Shown here in pieces: positions 50,128 to 58,981 of a DNA stretch of 64,000 nt (position 1 is the stretch's first letter; the number at the start of each line of letters is the position of its first letter). The position numbers and the translations under genes were made by a program. Source of the DNA: Streptococcus australis (GTDB lineage Bacteria; Bacillota; Bacilli; Lactobacillales; Streptococcaceae); contig NZ_LR594040.1 in the NCBI RefSeq assembly GCF_901543175.1, forward strand, positions 372,001 through 436,000, given 5' to 3'. The notes beneath the pieces were generated by a model that worked only from the letters and a program-made list of their open reading frames with translations, was not told the origin of the DNA and did no database searches.

Positions 50128-50745
50128 TCAAAACATCTGCCAGAAGAAATCAATAATATAGGTCAAACCATAAGTATAAACCACTAGGGTAAAGGGTTTG
50201 GTCAAAATGATAATAATCATATAGCGCTTGAAGGTCATCTTGGTCAGTGCTGCCAGCATGCAGAGAAAATCAGCTGGGCTAACTGGCCAGATCATCATAA
50301 AGATAAAGAAACGATCGAAGCGATTGCCCTTATCGAGCCAACCGATGTACTTATCATAGGTGCGCTTGCTGACGACGGACTGGACAAAGGCAGCTCCGTA
50401 GAGGCGCACAAGGTAAAAGATAATGGCACAGCCAATCACGATGCCGATATAGTTATAGATGGTTCCGATGATGTGACCGTAAATAAAGACCCCAGCCACT
50501 GAGGTCAAAGCTCCCGGAATGATCGGAACAACGGTTTGTAGGATCTGTAAAAAGATAAAGAGTGGCGGTCCCCAAACCCCAGCTTGCTGGATAAAGGTCG
50601 ATAGGGTTTCCTTGGATTGTAACACTCCTGCCTGATAGGCCCAAATACAGAAAATCAAGGTGCCGACTCCCCCGACGATAGATGAGATATTGATGACTTG
50701 CTGCAGAAGGGGAGAAACAGCTTTCATTTGCTTATCCTGTGACAT
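50128..50745 (-). CDS. TVP38/TMEM64 (VTT domain) family membrane protein
   Basis: The 205-residue protein has about five membrane helices (for example residues 19-37, 55-75, 84-105, 150-170, 180-200). It has the VTT-domain pattern: PGALTSVAGVFIYGHIIGTIYN, a charged segment RLYGAAFVQS and FxxxMIWPVSPADFLCMLAA. Bacterial relatives are linked to lipid scramblase or polyprenyl-phosphate transport, but the role here is unknown. It starts MSQDKQMKAVSPL behind a GAGGAG site. It converges with scrK. Confidence 0.85.
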   Translation of the reverse strand: MSQDKQMKAVSPLLQQVINISSIVGGVGTLIFCIWAYQAGVLQSKETLSTFIQQAGVWGPPLFIFLQILQTVVPIIPGALTSVAGVFIYGHIIGTIYNYIGIVIGCAIIFYLVRLYGAAFVQSVVSKRTYDKYIGWLDKGNRFDRFFIFMMIWPVSPADFLCMLAALTKMTFKRYMIIIILTKPFTLVVYTYGLTYIIDFFWQMF

Positions 50746-50854
50746 GTAAACTCCTCATAGATAGTATGATACTACTATACCATATTTTGGGAAGAAAAAC
50801 TATTTAGATTATTGGGGTGAAGTTTGGTGAGCATAAGGTTTTTTGAAGGGAATA

Positions 50855-50863
50855 TGATATAAT
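50855..50863 (+). promoter_or_regulatory. Extended -10 promoter of the hsd-kwa operon
   Basis: TGATATAAT (50855-50863) about 115 bases before the hsdR ATG; no proper -35. It is the only promoter candidate seen before 58508. Confidence 0.55.
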
Positions 50864-50912
50864 AATGAGGATAGTGAACCTGTAAGAAAAGGGTAAATAG
50901 GGACATAGCACG

Positions 50913-50959
50913 GTTGGAACAGCTAAAGTAAAATAGATAACAAAATAGCCTGTTCTAAC
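50913..50959 (+). promoter_or_regulatory. Leader hairpin upstream of hsdR
   Basis: GTTGGAACAGCT (50913-50924) pairs with AGCCTGTTCTAAC (50947-50959), 12 pairs with one bulged C and one G-T, around a 22-nt A-rich loop. It stands 5 bases upstream of the AAGGAAGG ribosome-binding site, so it may be a translational or protein-bound control element. Confidence 0.5.
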
Positions 50960-50977
50960 AACAAAGGAAGGTTTTTT

Positions 50978-53900
50978 ATGGCAAAAAGAAAAGATTTTTC
51001 TGAATTAACGAGAGTTCAGATCCCAGCGGCCTTGCATCTCATGCGCCTGGGTTATACTTATCTGCCTCGAAACAGCAAAGAAATGATAGAAAGAGATCCA
51101 GATACCAATATTCTTGTATCTGTTTTTAAGGAGCAATTTTTAAAATTTAACAACTACTTGACAGAGGATGACTTTGAGAGAGAACTGGCTAATATCAAGT
51201 TGGAACTAGACCAAAATGATCTGGGACGTTCTTTCTTTAAACGAATACAAGGTCAGGAAAATACCGTATATATTGATTGGGAACACCCAGAAGCAAACAC
51301 CTTCCATCTGGCACTTGAAGTAACCTGTCAAAATGGTCAGGATGAGTTCCGTCCAGATATTGTCATCTTTATCAATGGCCTGCCCCTTTCTTATATCGAA
51401 GTTAAACAGCCCAATGCTATCCGAGATGGTAAGACAGGCATCCAGTCAGAGCAGGACAGAACCAGATACCGATTTGAAAACCGTAAATTCCGTCGTTTTA
51501 ACAACATTACCCAGCTCATTGCCCTTTCTGATAACTTGTCCTACATCAGCGGACAGGGGCAACAGAAGCAAGGTTCTTACTATGGTTCAAATGCCTATTC
51601 AAAAACAAAATTTAATGCTTTCAAGGAAGAAAGAGAAGAAGATTTCCTTCATTCCCTTGCCATGCTAACCGAGGACCAAATCGACTTTGTCCTAGAAGAT
51701 ATGAAGCGCTTTGCCCTCAAATCTCAGCCAGAGTTTACAACAAACCTAAACCCTGATACACCTTGCAATGCCTTTCTGTCTTCTTTGTACCAGAAGGAAC
51801 GTCTGCTCTTTATGCTTCGTTTTGGTCTGGTCTATGTCGAAGAAGAAAGCAAGGACGGGCAGATGCAATTGCAAAAGCACGTCATGCGCTATCCTCAGTA
51901 TTTTGCAACACGTGCTATCGAAGAAACAATTGCAAAAGGTATCAAGAAAGGGGTTATCTGGCATACACAAGGTTCAGGTAAGACTGCCTTGGCATATTTC
52001 AATATCCGCTATTTAACTCATTATTTTTCAAAACAAGGGATTGTACCTCAGTTTTACTTTGTCGTGGACCGTTTAGACCTAGCTGACCAGGCCTTTAAGG
52101 AATTCACCAAACGAGGACTCAAGGTTAAGCGCATCAATAACCCACAAGAACTGAATCAAAAACAAGACGGCTATGACGTAGCTGTGGTTAATATCCAGAA
52201 GTTTAAGGATGATTCAGACCTGACTGACCGCTCGGGCTATGACCTCAATCGTCAAAATATCTACTTTATTGATGAAGCCCACCGTTCATACAATGAACGA
52301 GGCTCCTACCTGCCAAATCTCTATCATGCAGATACCAATGCTATCAAGATTGCTTTGACGGGAACGCCCCTCATCACCTATAAGAAAGATGGCAAGACTA
52401 AGGAAAGTCATGCGACGACGCGAGATATTTTTGGAGACTACATCCATAAATACTACTACAACCAGTCCATTGATGACGGCTTTACCCTACGCCTGATGCG
52501 AGAAGATATTGAGACTTCTTATAAAGATAATCTCAGATCTATCAATGAAGAAATTCAACGAGGCGATCTGTCCAAGGAAGATATCTTTGCTCATCCTCAT
52601 TATGTAGAGCCCATGCTTGATTTTATCATTGAAGATTTTAATCGAGCGCGTGATTTGGTCTTTGATGACCAGACCATCGGGGGCATGATTGTCTGTGATT
52701 CTTCCAAGCAGGCTCGTCAGCTTGAAAAGCAGTTAGTAGAACGACGCAAAGCTGGAACAACCAACTTGACCTCCGCTCTTATCCTCCATGATGAGGGAGA
52801 CAAGGAAGAGAAGAAGGACAAGGTAGATGCCTATAAGGAAGGTAAGATTGATCTGATCATCGTATACTCCATGCTCCTGACAGGTTTTGATGCCCCTCGT
52901 CTCAAGCGCCTCTATCTAGGGCGCAAGATCAAGGCCCACAATCTCCTTCAGACCTTGACTCGTGTCAATCGTCCATACAAGGACTATATCTTTGGTTATG
53001 TTATTGACTTTGCAGACATCTCAAAGGAGTTCGACAAGACCAACCGCGCCTATCTAGAGGAGTTAAATCAAGAATACGACATTACTCTGACTGGAGAAAA
53101 TGGGGAAGATGTCTTTGGTTCTCTATTTGTGCCAGCTGAGGAAATTTCTCAGGAACTCAGCAAGACAGAGCGCATTCTCATGGACTATCCAACCTCTAAT
53201 CTAGAGTTTTTTTCTCAAGTTATCAATGATATTAAGGATAGAAAGGAGTTAAATGACCTTCGTAAAGCCCTAGAGTCTATCAAGCAGTACTACAATATCG
53301 CTCGTTTATTAGGCTATGAACATCTGCTCCAACAGATTGATATTGCTCAGATCGCAACTCTGCTCAATATCCTCTCCAGACGCTTACTAACCTTGTCCTT
53401 GATTGACAAACCAGATGAGTTTTCAAGCCGAACCCTTTTAAACTTGGCTATGTCTGAGACCAGCTTCAGCTTTGTCAAGATTGCAGAAGAAGAACTTCGT
53501 CTAGCAGCCAATGACCTGGAAGATTTGAAACGTCGAGTGGCAGGTGGGATTAAAAAACAACGTGATGAAAAGGATCCTGAGTGGGTCTCCCTCTATGAGG
53601 AATTCCAGCGCATCATGAAGAAACACTTGATCCATGGCCAAGAAGGCTTTACCATGGAAAATATCAAGGAAACGCAAAAAGACTATGAAGAACTCTTTAA
53701 GTCTGTGGAGGACTATCATACTCGTATGAGACGCCTAACCATGAACTTTAACGGAGATGAGATGGCAGCTCGTTCCTACAAGCACGTGACCAACTCGACT
53801 ATGGTCAGTGATTTTCCTGCTATTTACCATGTCATCAAGGGTTCTAAAGTCAGACTAGACCGTAAAATCGGTCAAAATCAAGGAGTACTCGATAACGAGG

Positions 53901-54040
53901 ACTTTCTCAAGAAAATGATTCGAGAAGAAGCTCGGATTGAAATGAAAACTAACGAATCTGCAAGTAGTTTGACAAGAGAGGATTTTAATTATATCGTCGA
54001 GTCACTATTTGAAGGATATGAAGAGGAATACCAACACTAA
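50978..54040 (+). CDS. hsdR: Type I restriction enzyme, restriction/translocase subunit HsdR
   Basis: HsdR translocates and cuts unmodified DNA. The 1020 residues include the nuclease PD-(D/E)xK core FRPDIVIFINGLPLSYIEVK (about residues 125-144) and helicase motif I WHTQGSGKTALAYF (about 327-340). They also include DEAH motif FIDEAHRSYN, motif VI-like LLQTLTRVNRPY and a C-terminal HsdM-contact region. The ATG follows AAGGAAGG. The stop overlaps the hsdM ATG by one base. Confidence 0.97.
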   Translation: MAKRKDFSELTRVQIPAALHLMRLGYTYLPRNSKEMIERDPDTNILVSVFKEQFLKFNNYLTEDDFERELANIKLELDQNDLGRSFFKRIQGQENTVYIDWEHPEANTFHLALEVTCQNGQDEFRPDIVIFINGLPLSYIEVKQPNAIRDGKTGIQSEQDRTRYRFENRKFRRFNNITQLIALSDNLSYISGQGQQKQGSYYGSNAYSKTKFNAFKEEREEDFLHSLAMLTEDQIDFVLEDMKRFALKSQPEFTTNLNPDTPCNAFLSSLYQKERLLFMLRFGLVYVEEESKDGQMQLQKHVMRYPQYFATRAIEETIAKGIKKGVIWHTQGSGKTALAYFNIRYLTHYFSKQGIVPQFYFVVDRLDLADQAFKEFTKRGLKVKRINNPQELNQKQDGYDVAVVNIQKFKDDSDLTDRSGYDLNRQNIYFIDEAHRSYNERGSYLPNLYHADTNAIKIALTGTPLITYKKDGKTKESHATTRDIFGDYIHKYYYNQSIDDGFTLRLMREDIETSYKDNLRSINEEIQRGDLSKEDIFAHPHYVEPMLDFIIEDFNRARDLVFDDQTIGGMIVCDSSKQARQLEKQLVERRKAGTTNLTSALILHDEGDKEEKKDKVDAYKEGKIDLIIVYSMLLTGFDAPRLKRLYLGRKIKAHNLLQTLTRVNRPYKDYIFGYVIDFADISKEFDKTNRAYLEELNQEYDITLTGENGEDVFGSLFVPAEEISQELSKTERILMDYPTSNLEFFSQVINDIKDRKELNDLRKALESIKQYYNIARLLGYEHLLQQIDIAQIATLLNILSRRLLTLSLIDKPDEFSSRTLLNLAMSETSFSFVKIAEEELRLAANDLEDLKRRVAGGIKKQRDEKDPEWVSLYEEFQRIMKKHLIHGQEGFTMENIKETQKDYEELFKSVEDYHTRMRRLTMNFNGDEMAARSYKHVTNSTMVSDFPAIYHVIKGSKVRLDRKIGQNQGVLDNEDFLKKMIREEARIEMKTNESASSLTREDFNYIVESLFEGYEEEYQH

Positions 54041-55644
54041 TGAATGAAACATACAAAGCCCAAGTCAAAGACTTGGTAGATGATTTGAAAGCTGTCTTTA
54101 CCCACGCGGGACTAGGAGGAGAAGCGGGTGAGTACAAACTCCTCACCCAGTCCTTCCTCTACAAATTTTTAAATGACAAGTTTTTGTATCAAGCCAAGAT
54201 CCTAGATGAGTCCAACACCTATGAAAACTTGTTGGCTATGAGTGAGGAAGACTACGACTGGCTCTTGGAGGATATCGGTACCAGCACCGCTTGGCTCAAG
54301 CCAGACCAGTTGATCGAAACCCTCCACCGTCAGCAAAATGAGCCGACTTTCTACGAAACTTTTGAAAATACCCTCAACCAGATAGCCATTGACAATAACG
54401 ATATCTTCTCTGTGCATACAGACGGCGACATATCTATTCGTCTCTTTGATGAGCGTTTGATTACAGATACCATATCAGATAGCAGTAAGCGCAACGAAGT
54501 GGCAAAATCTATCATCAATCTCCTTGCTCGTGTCAAGTTTGACGAAGATATCTTTTCACAAGGCTTCGACTTTTTCTCGACTCTCTTTGAGTATATGATC
54601 AAGGACTACAATAAAGATGGAGGTGGCAAGTATGCCGAGTACTATACGCCTCACTCTGTAGCTAAGATTATCGCGGATATCTTGGTAGGAAATGACCAGC
54701 CATCAAACGTGCGCATCTATGACCCATCTGCTGGTTCTGGAACCTTGCTGATGAATCTGGCTAGTCGTATCGGTGTGAATAAGACCACTGTTTATAGTCA
54801 GGATATCTCGCAAAAGTCATCCAATCTCCTCCGTCTCAATCTGATCTTGAATGGACTACAGCACTCCATTCATAATATCGTACAGGGAAATACTATCATC
54901 GCCAATCGTCATCCTGAAAAAATGGACTATATCGTGTCTAACCCTCCTTTCAAGCTGGACTTTTCAGAGTGGCGTGACCAAGTGGAGACCTTGCCAGAAG
55001 CCAGTGAGCGTTTCTTTGCAGGGGTGCCAAAGGTTCCAGCCAAGTCTAAGGACAAGATGGCGATCTATGAGCTATTTGTCCAGCATATCATCTACTCCCT
55101 GAAACCAGATGGTCAGGCAGCTGTTGTCTTGCCGACAGGTTTTATCACTGCCCAGTCAGGGATTGACAAGACTATCCGCCAACACCTGGTGGACAATCAA
55201 ATGCTGGCAGGTGTCGTTTCTATGCCGTCTAATATCTTTGCGACAACAGGTACCAACGTTTCCATCCTATTTATCGATAAGAAAAACAAGGGAGATGTCG
55301 TCCTCATCGATGCCTCAAGCCTCGGAACCAAGGTCAAGGAGGGCAAGAACCAAAAGACCGTGCTCTCTCCTGAGGAAGAGCAGAAAGTCGTCGAGACCTT
55401 TATCAAGAAAGAAGCCGTCGAAGACTTTTCTGTCACGGTCTCTTATGAGGATATCAAGGAGAAAAACTACTCTCTCAGCGCAGGTCAATACTTTGACATC
55501 AAGATCGACTATGTAGATATCACAGCAGAAGAGTTTGAAGCCAAGATGACCGCCTTTCAAAACAAACTCTCAGACCTCTTCCAGCAATCGCATGCACTGG
55601 AGCAGGAGATTGAAGAGCAGATGAAGGGGATCAAGTATGAGTAG
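54040..55644 (+). CDS. hsdM: Type I restriction-modification methyltransferase subunit HsdM
   Basis: HsdM methylates adenine N6 in the recognition sequence. The 534-residue protein has the N-terminal helical domain, SAM motif I DPSAGSGTLLMN (about residues 227-238) and catalytic motif IV NPPF in YIVSNPPFKLDF (about 300-312). Its start overlaps hsdR by one base and its end overlaps hsdS by 8 bp. Confidence 0.97.
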   Translation: MNETYKAQVKDLVDDLKAVFTHAGLGGEAGEYKLLTQSFLYKFLNDKFLYQAKILDESNTYENLLAMSEEDYDWLLEDIGTSTAWLKPDQLIETLHRQQNEPTFYETFENTLNQIAIDNNDIFSVHTDGDISIRLFDERLITDTISDSSKRNEVAKSIINLLARVKFDEDIFSQGFDFFSTLFEYMIKDYNKDGGGKYAEYYTPHSVAKIIADILVGNDQPSNVRIYDPSAGSGTLLMNLASRIGVNKTTVYSQDISQKSSNLLRLNLILNGLQHSIHNIVQGNTIIANRHPEKMDYIVSNPPFKLDFSEWRDQVETLPEASERFFAGVPKVPAKSKDKMAIYELFVQHIIYSLKPDGQAAVVLPTGFITAQSGIDKTIRQHLVDNQMLAGVVSMPSNIFATTGTNVSILFIDKKNKGDVVLIDASSLGTKVKEGKNQKTVLSPEEEQKVVETFIKKEAVEDFSVTVSYEDIKEKNYSLSAGQYFDIKIDYVDITAEEFEAKMTAFQNKLSDLFQQSHALEQEIEEQMKGIKYE

Positions 55645-56860
55645 TATAAGGCTAGGGGAGATTGGAAAAATTTCAATGTGTAAGAGAATATTGAAATCTC
55701 AGACAAATGAATTTTCAGGAATCCCTTTTTATAAAATCTCAACGTTCGGTGCTACTCCGACAGTCTATATTGATGAAAAGATTTATCGTGAATACAAAGA
55801 AAAATATTCATATCCTAAAAAAGGTGATATTTTAATTTCTGCTGCTGGAACAATTGGGAAAACAGTAATATTTGATGGAGAAGATTCTTATTTTCAGGAT
55901 TCCAATATAGTATGGATAGAAAATGATGAATCAAAGGTAACAAATCAGTTTCTTTATTATTTTTTACAGACAAATCCTTTTATTACCACAAATGGAAGTA
56001 CCATAAAAAGATTATATAACGATAATTTAAGAGATACTAAGATACCGAATGTTCCTTCAATCCAACAACAAAATCAAATAACAGATATTTTGGGTGCTTT
56101 AGACAAAAAAATCCAAACCAACAACCAAATCAACCAAGAGTTGGAAGCCATGGCTAAGACCCTCTATGACTACTGGTTTGTCCAGTTTGATTTCCCAGAC
56201 CAGAATGGCAAACCCTATAAATCATCAGGCGAAAAGATGGTCTATCACCCAGAACTCAAACGCGAAATCCCAGAAGGGTGGGGAGTGGAGAAGTTGGGGG
56301 ATTTGGCACAATTTAAAAATGGTATTAACTATGAAAAAATTTCTAGTGGAAGTGAAAAGGTTAAAATCATTAATGTTAGAAATATCTCATCATCAACAAT
56401 ATTTATCAACCAAGCAGACTTAGATGAAATATTTTTAGAGAATGATAAATCAACAAATTTTATTGTTAATGAGAGAATGATTTTAATCACAAGAAGTGGT
56501 ATCCCAGGAGCTACACGCTTAGTGTCAGAACTTGAAGCAAAAACTGTATATTCTGGATTTATTATTGCATCAGAAGTTAATGATTTGATTTATAAAAATT
56601 TGATTTTCTGCTACTTAAAAAATGTTGAAGAAGTATTAAAAAATCAATCAGCAGGGACTATCATGAAAAACATTTCTCAATCAGTTCTTACTGATATGGT
56701 TATTTCACTTCCTCCCCAAAATGTTCTGTTGAAATTTAATTCAATCATTGATAACTTACTTGAACAAATGAAAAATGTTCAAAAACAAAACCAAGAACTC
56801 ACCCAACTGCGCGATTGGCTCTTGCCAATGCTGATGAATGGACAGGTGAAGGTGGAGTAG
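55637..56860 (+). CDS. hsdS: Type I restriction-modification specificity subunit HsdS
   Basis: HsdS picks the DNA target. The 407 residues have two target-recognition domains (about 5-150 and about 215-360). Helical spacers follow: QQNQITDILGALDKKIQTNN... (about 152-190), then LLEQMKNVQKQNQELTQLRDWLLPMLMNGQV at the C-terminus. TRD regions are more AT-rich than the spacers, as usual for exchanged domains. No second hsdS, inverted repeat pair or recombinase is nearby, so no shufflon is evident. kwaA starts 21 bases downstream with AGGAGG. Confidence 0.96.
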   Translation: MSSIRLGEIGKISMCKRILKSQTNEFSGIPFYKISTFGATPTVYIDEKIYREYKEKYSYPKKGDILISAAGTIGKTVIFDGEDSYFQDSNIVWIENDESKVTNQFLYYFLQTNPFITTNGSTIKRLYNDNLRDTKIPNVPSIQQQNQITDILGALDKKIQTNNQINQELEAMAKTLYDYWFVQFDFPDQNGKPYKSSGEKMVYHPELKREIPEGWGVEKLGDLAQFKNGINYEKISSGSEKVKIINVRNISSSTIFINQADLDEIFLENDKSTNFIVNERMILITRSGIPGATRLVSELEAKTVYSGFIIASEVNDLIYKNLIFCYLKNVEEVLKNQSAGTIMKNISQSVLTDMVISLPPQNVLLKFNSIIDNLLEQMKNVQKQNQELTQLRDWLLPMLMNGQVKVE

Positions 56861-56881
56861 GAATAATAGGAGGTAGTTTAA

Positions 56882-57511
56882 ATGTTTAATGATAATGTTA
56901 GCAAAAAGTTTAAATTAGCATACTTTATCTCATCGTTTTTATTAAGCTATTTATTTCTTATTATAATTATGTATGTTCAATATGTAGAGACAAATGGAAA
57001 AATATTTCCCGATTTTCAAATGTTGGTAACTACAAAAAAGATAGCCTTCATTTTTCTAATTATATTATCTTTATGCTCATTAAGTTCATTATTCTATGTA
57101 AAGCGTAAGATTTCAGAGAGCAGGAGCTATTTGAGAATTAACTCAGAAGAGGGTCGGTTAGGATACTCCTATAATAATGGAAGTAGGGAATTTATTTTAG
57201 GAGTTTTATTACCAGTAGTTACAACAATTTCAGTTCCTGAAGCTCCTATAACAGGAATTGTTGGGGTGTTACTGATTCAAATAATTTTAGGTTATTTTTT
57301 CTGGAACTCAAATGAACTGTTTGTTAATGTCCCCCTAATGGTCTTTGGCTATTCGTTGATTGTAGGAAAGAAAGGTAATCAAGATTTACTACTATTTATT
57401 CAAAAACAAGATTTAAAAAAATTATTAGGTAAAAATATAAATTTTGTTTATTTAGGAACAGTTACAGATAGTAATCTAGGTATTGTCGGTGAGGAAATTG
57501 GAGATGAGTAA
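56882..57511 (+). CDS. kwaA: Putative Kiwa defence membrane subunit KwaA
   Basis: The 209-residue protein has about four membrane helices (roughly residues 12-32, 50-70, 105-120 and 125-145). It ends with a cytoplasmic-looking tail containing LLLFIQKQDLKKLLGKNINFVYLGT. Its size, topology and position directly before a DUF4868-like gene fit KwaA of the Kiwa anti-phage system, where it senses phage at the membrane. It sits in the hsd operon (21 bases after hsdS) and overlaps the next gene by 8 bp. It is AT-rich. The call rests on layout and partner, not on a strong motif. Confidence 0.65.
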   Translation: MFNDNVSKKFKLAYFISSFLLSYLFLIIIMYVQYVETNGKIFPDFQMLVTTKKIAFIFLIILSLCSLSSLFYVKRKISESRSYLRINSEEGRLGYSYNNGSREFILGVLLPVVTTISVPEAPITGIVGVLLIQIILGYFFWNSNELFVNVPLMVFGYSLIVGKKGNQDLLLFIQKQDLKKLLGKNINFVYLGTVTDSNLGIVGEEIGDE

Positions 57512-58508
57512 AGTGTTAAAAAGAGTTGTTTTAGCTCAAGTAAAAGAAGATGAAATTGTTGTGAAGTATTTAAATACTGCAGATAATGAATTAGAGAATA
57601 TACAGAAGAATATAGAATTTCCAAATAATGATAAATTAAAAGAGATAAGTGATTTAGGAATTTTTGATAATCCAAAGAGCTTTTCAATTGAAAAATTGAC
57701 TGCAGGAAGTCCTTATTATAAGCTGATTGATTTTTTTGATATTGATTACTCAGAGCCAGAAAGCAGATTGAAGAGTATTGATGATATTGAGTTTTCAAAT
57801 TCTCAAAATGGATTCAAACCAAATCTTGTTTTATACTATTTTTTGAAGGATAAAGAAGAAATCATTTTAATTACGCCTTTAAATTTAAATAAATTATTGG
57901 TGAAAGATAAATTATTTTTAGGTTTTAAAAAACGAACTGGTGTTAATAATGGAATTGATATGATTACTCATGAAATTAAAGATAGCATAGAATTACCTAT
58001 GTCAAGTTTTATTTGTATGATTTCTAAAGAAAATGATACTACTTTTTCAATAAATGTTTATGATACTTTTAAAGTTGATAAACAATTTCAACTCTATGCT
58101 CATATAAATGACTATGCTAAAAAAGTTTTAAATCGATTTAACAGCAGTGATCAAAATAAATTTTTGTTAACAACTGATAAAATTGAAGTTCAAATTGATA
58201 ATATTGATTCAATAATGAATGTTGTTACTGATAATGAGGCTTTATCGAAATCACTATCATTTTATAGTGGTCATGGTAATAAAATGATTAATCAAATAAC
58301 GGGTGAGAAATTATTGTTGGCTATAAATAGTTTGCAAGATCATGTTGAAGATGAAAATAACAAATATACTTTGGAAGACATTCCAAAATATGAAAATGAT
58401 AAACTTACCGTCTCAGGAAACCAGATTAGAATATTTGTGGCTTTACTAAATAACCAAATTGTAGAAAAAATTCTCAATAACCAGATCGAACTTCCGTATT
58501 TTGATTGA
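57504..58508 (+). CDS. kwaB: Putative Kiwa effector subunit KwaB (DUF4868-like)
   Basis: The 334-residue soluble, Asn/Asp/Lys-rich protein has segments typical of DUF4868: an N-terminal domain ending in YYFLKDKEEIILITPLNLNK, then KDKLFLGFKKR, DSIELPMSSFICM and a C-terminal LTVSGNQIRIFVALLNNQ. KwaB binds DNA and acts downstream of KwaA. The ATG at 57504 (GAGGAAATTGGAG before it) overlaps kwaA by 8 bp; a GTG at 57483 would be an alternative start. A strong terminator follows. The assignment needs a profile search to be certain. Confidence 0.7.
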   Translation: MSKVLKRVVLAQVKEDEIVVKYLNTADNELENIQKNIEFPNNDKLKEISDLGIFDNPKSFSIEKLTAGSPYYKLIDFFDIDYSEPESRLKSIDDIEFSNSQNGFKPNLVLYYFLKDKEEIILITPLNLNKLLVKDKLFLGFKKRTGVNNGIDMITHEIKDSIELPMSSFICMISKENDTTFSINVYDTFKVDKQFQLYAHINDYAKKVLNRFNSSDQNKFLLTTDKIEVQIDNIDSIMNVVTDNEALSKSLSFYSGHGNKMINQITGEKLLLAINSLQDHVEDENNKYTLEDIPKYENDKLTVSGNQIRIFVALLNNQIVEKILNNQIELPYFD

Positions 58509-58550
58509 TTTTTAAATCGATATTAGCAGTGGTTTTCTATCAAATTAATC

Positions 58551-58587
58551 CCAGCCAAATCAACCTTTGGCTGGCTTTTATTTTTTA
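58551..58587 (+). terminator. Terminator of the hsd-kwa operon
   Basis: CCAGCCAAA/TTTGGCTGG (9 bp) with TCAACC loop, followed by CTTTTATTTTTT. Confidence 0.85.
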
Positions 58588-58591
58588 TTTA

Positions 58592-58625
58592 TGTTATAAT
58601 TAAATTACCAAAAAGGTAATTTAAT
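58592..58625 (+). promoter_or_regulatory. higBA promoter and palindromic operator
   Basis: Extended -10 TGTTATAAT (58592-58600) is followed by an 11-bp perfect inverted repeat, ATTAAATTACC (58599-58609) and GGTAATTTAAT (58615-58625), around AAAAA. The palindrome covers the expected start of transcription, as expected for autorepression by the antitoxin. Confidence 0.7.
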
Positions 58626-58642
58626 TTGACAGAAAGGGACTT

Positions 58643-58981
58643 ATGAAGCTTATCTATACAAACAAAACTGTTAAAAAGCAGTGCACAGAGCTAAGACAGG
58701 CGAAAAAGGATTTTTCGGATAAGGTTGCTGTAAAGTTGCATCAGCTGATTAACTTTTTGGAAGTGGCAGATTCTTTGGCTAGTGTGACAGCTTTTCCTAA
58801 GTACCACTTTCACCAACTCAAGGGAAAGAGACAGGGACAGTTTGCTTTGGATATAGATGGTCGGAAAAGTTCCTATCGGTTGATTGTCGGTTTTCGTGAG
58901 GAGGACCTAGAAAAGGTGTTTCCAAATCCTATTGAAATCGAAATCCTAAAAATAGAGGAGGTCAGCAATCACTATGAGTAA
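58643..58981 (+). CDS. higB: RelE/HigB-like toxin
   Basis: The 112-residue protein has the RelE-fold HigB pattern: a helical N-terminal half, the strand pair YHFHQLKGKRQGQFALDIDGRKSSYRLIVGF and the C-terminal IEIEILKIEEVSNHYE. It would be a ribosome-dependent mRNA-cleaving toxin. The AGAAAGGGA site lies before the ATG. The toxin-first order and the 8-bp overlap with the HTH antitoxin gene fit the higBA layout. Confidence 0.82.
   Translation: MKLIYTNKTVKKQCTELRQAKKDFSDKVAVKLHQLINFLEVADSLASVTAFPKYHFHQLKGKRQGQFALDIDGRKSSYRLIVGFREEDLEKVFPNPIEIEILKIEEVSNHYE

Noticed and set aside
55637..56860. Phase-variable hsdS shuffling
   Set aside because: Only one hsdS is present and no inverted hsdS copy or tyrosine recombinase gene is nearby.
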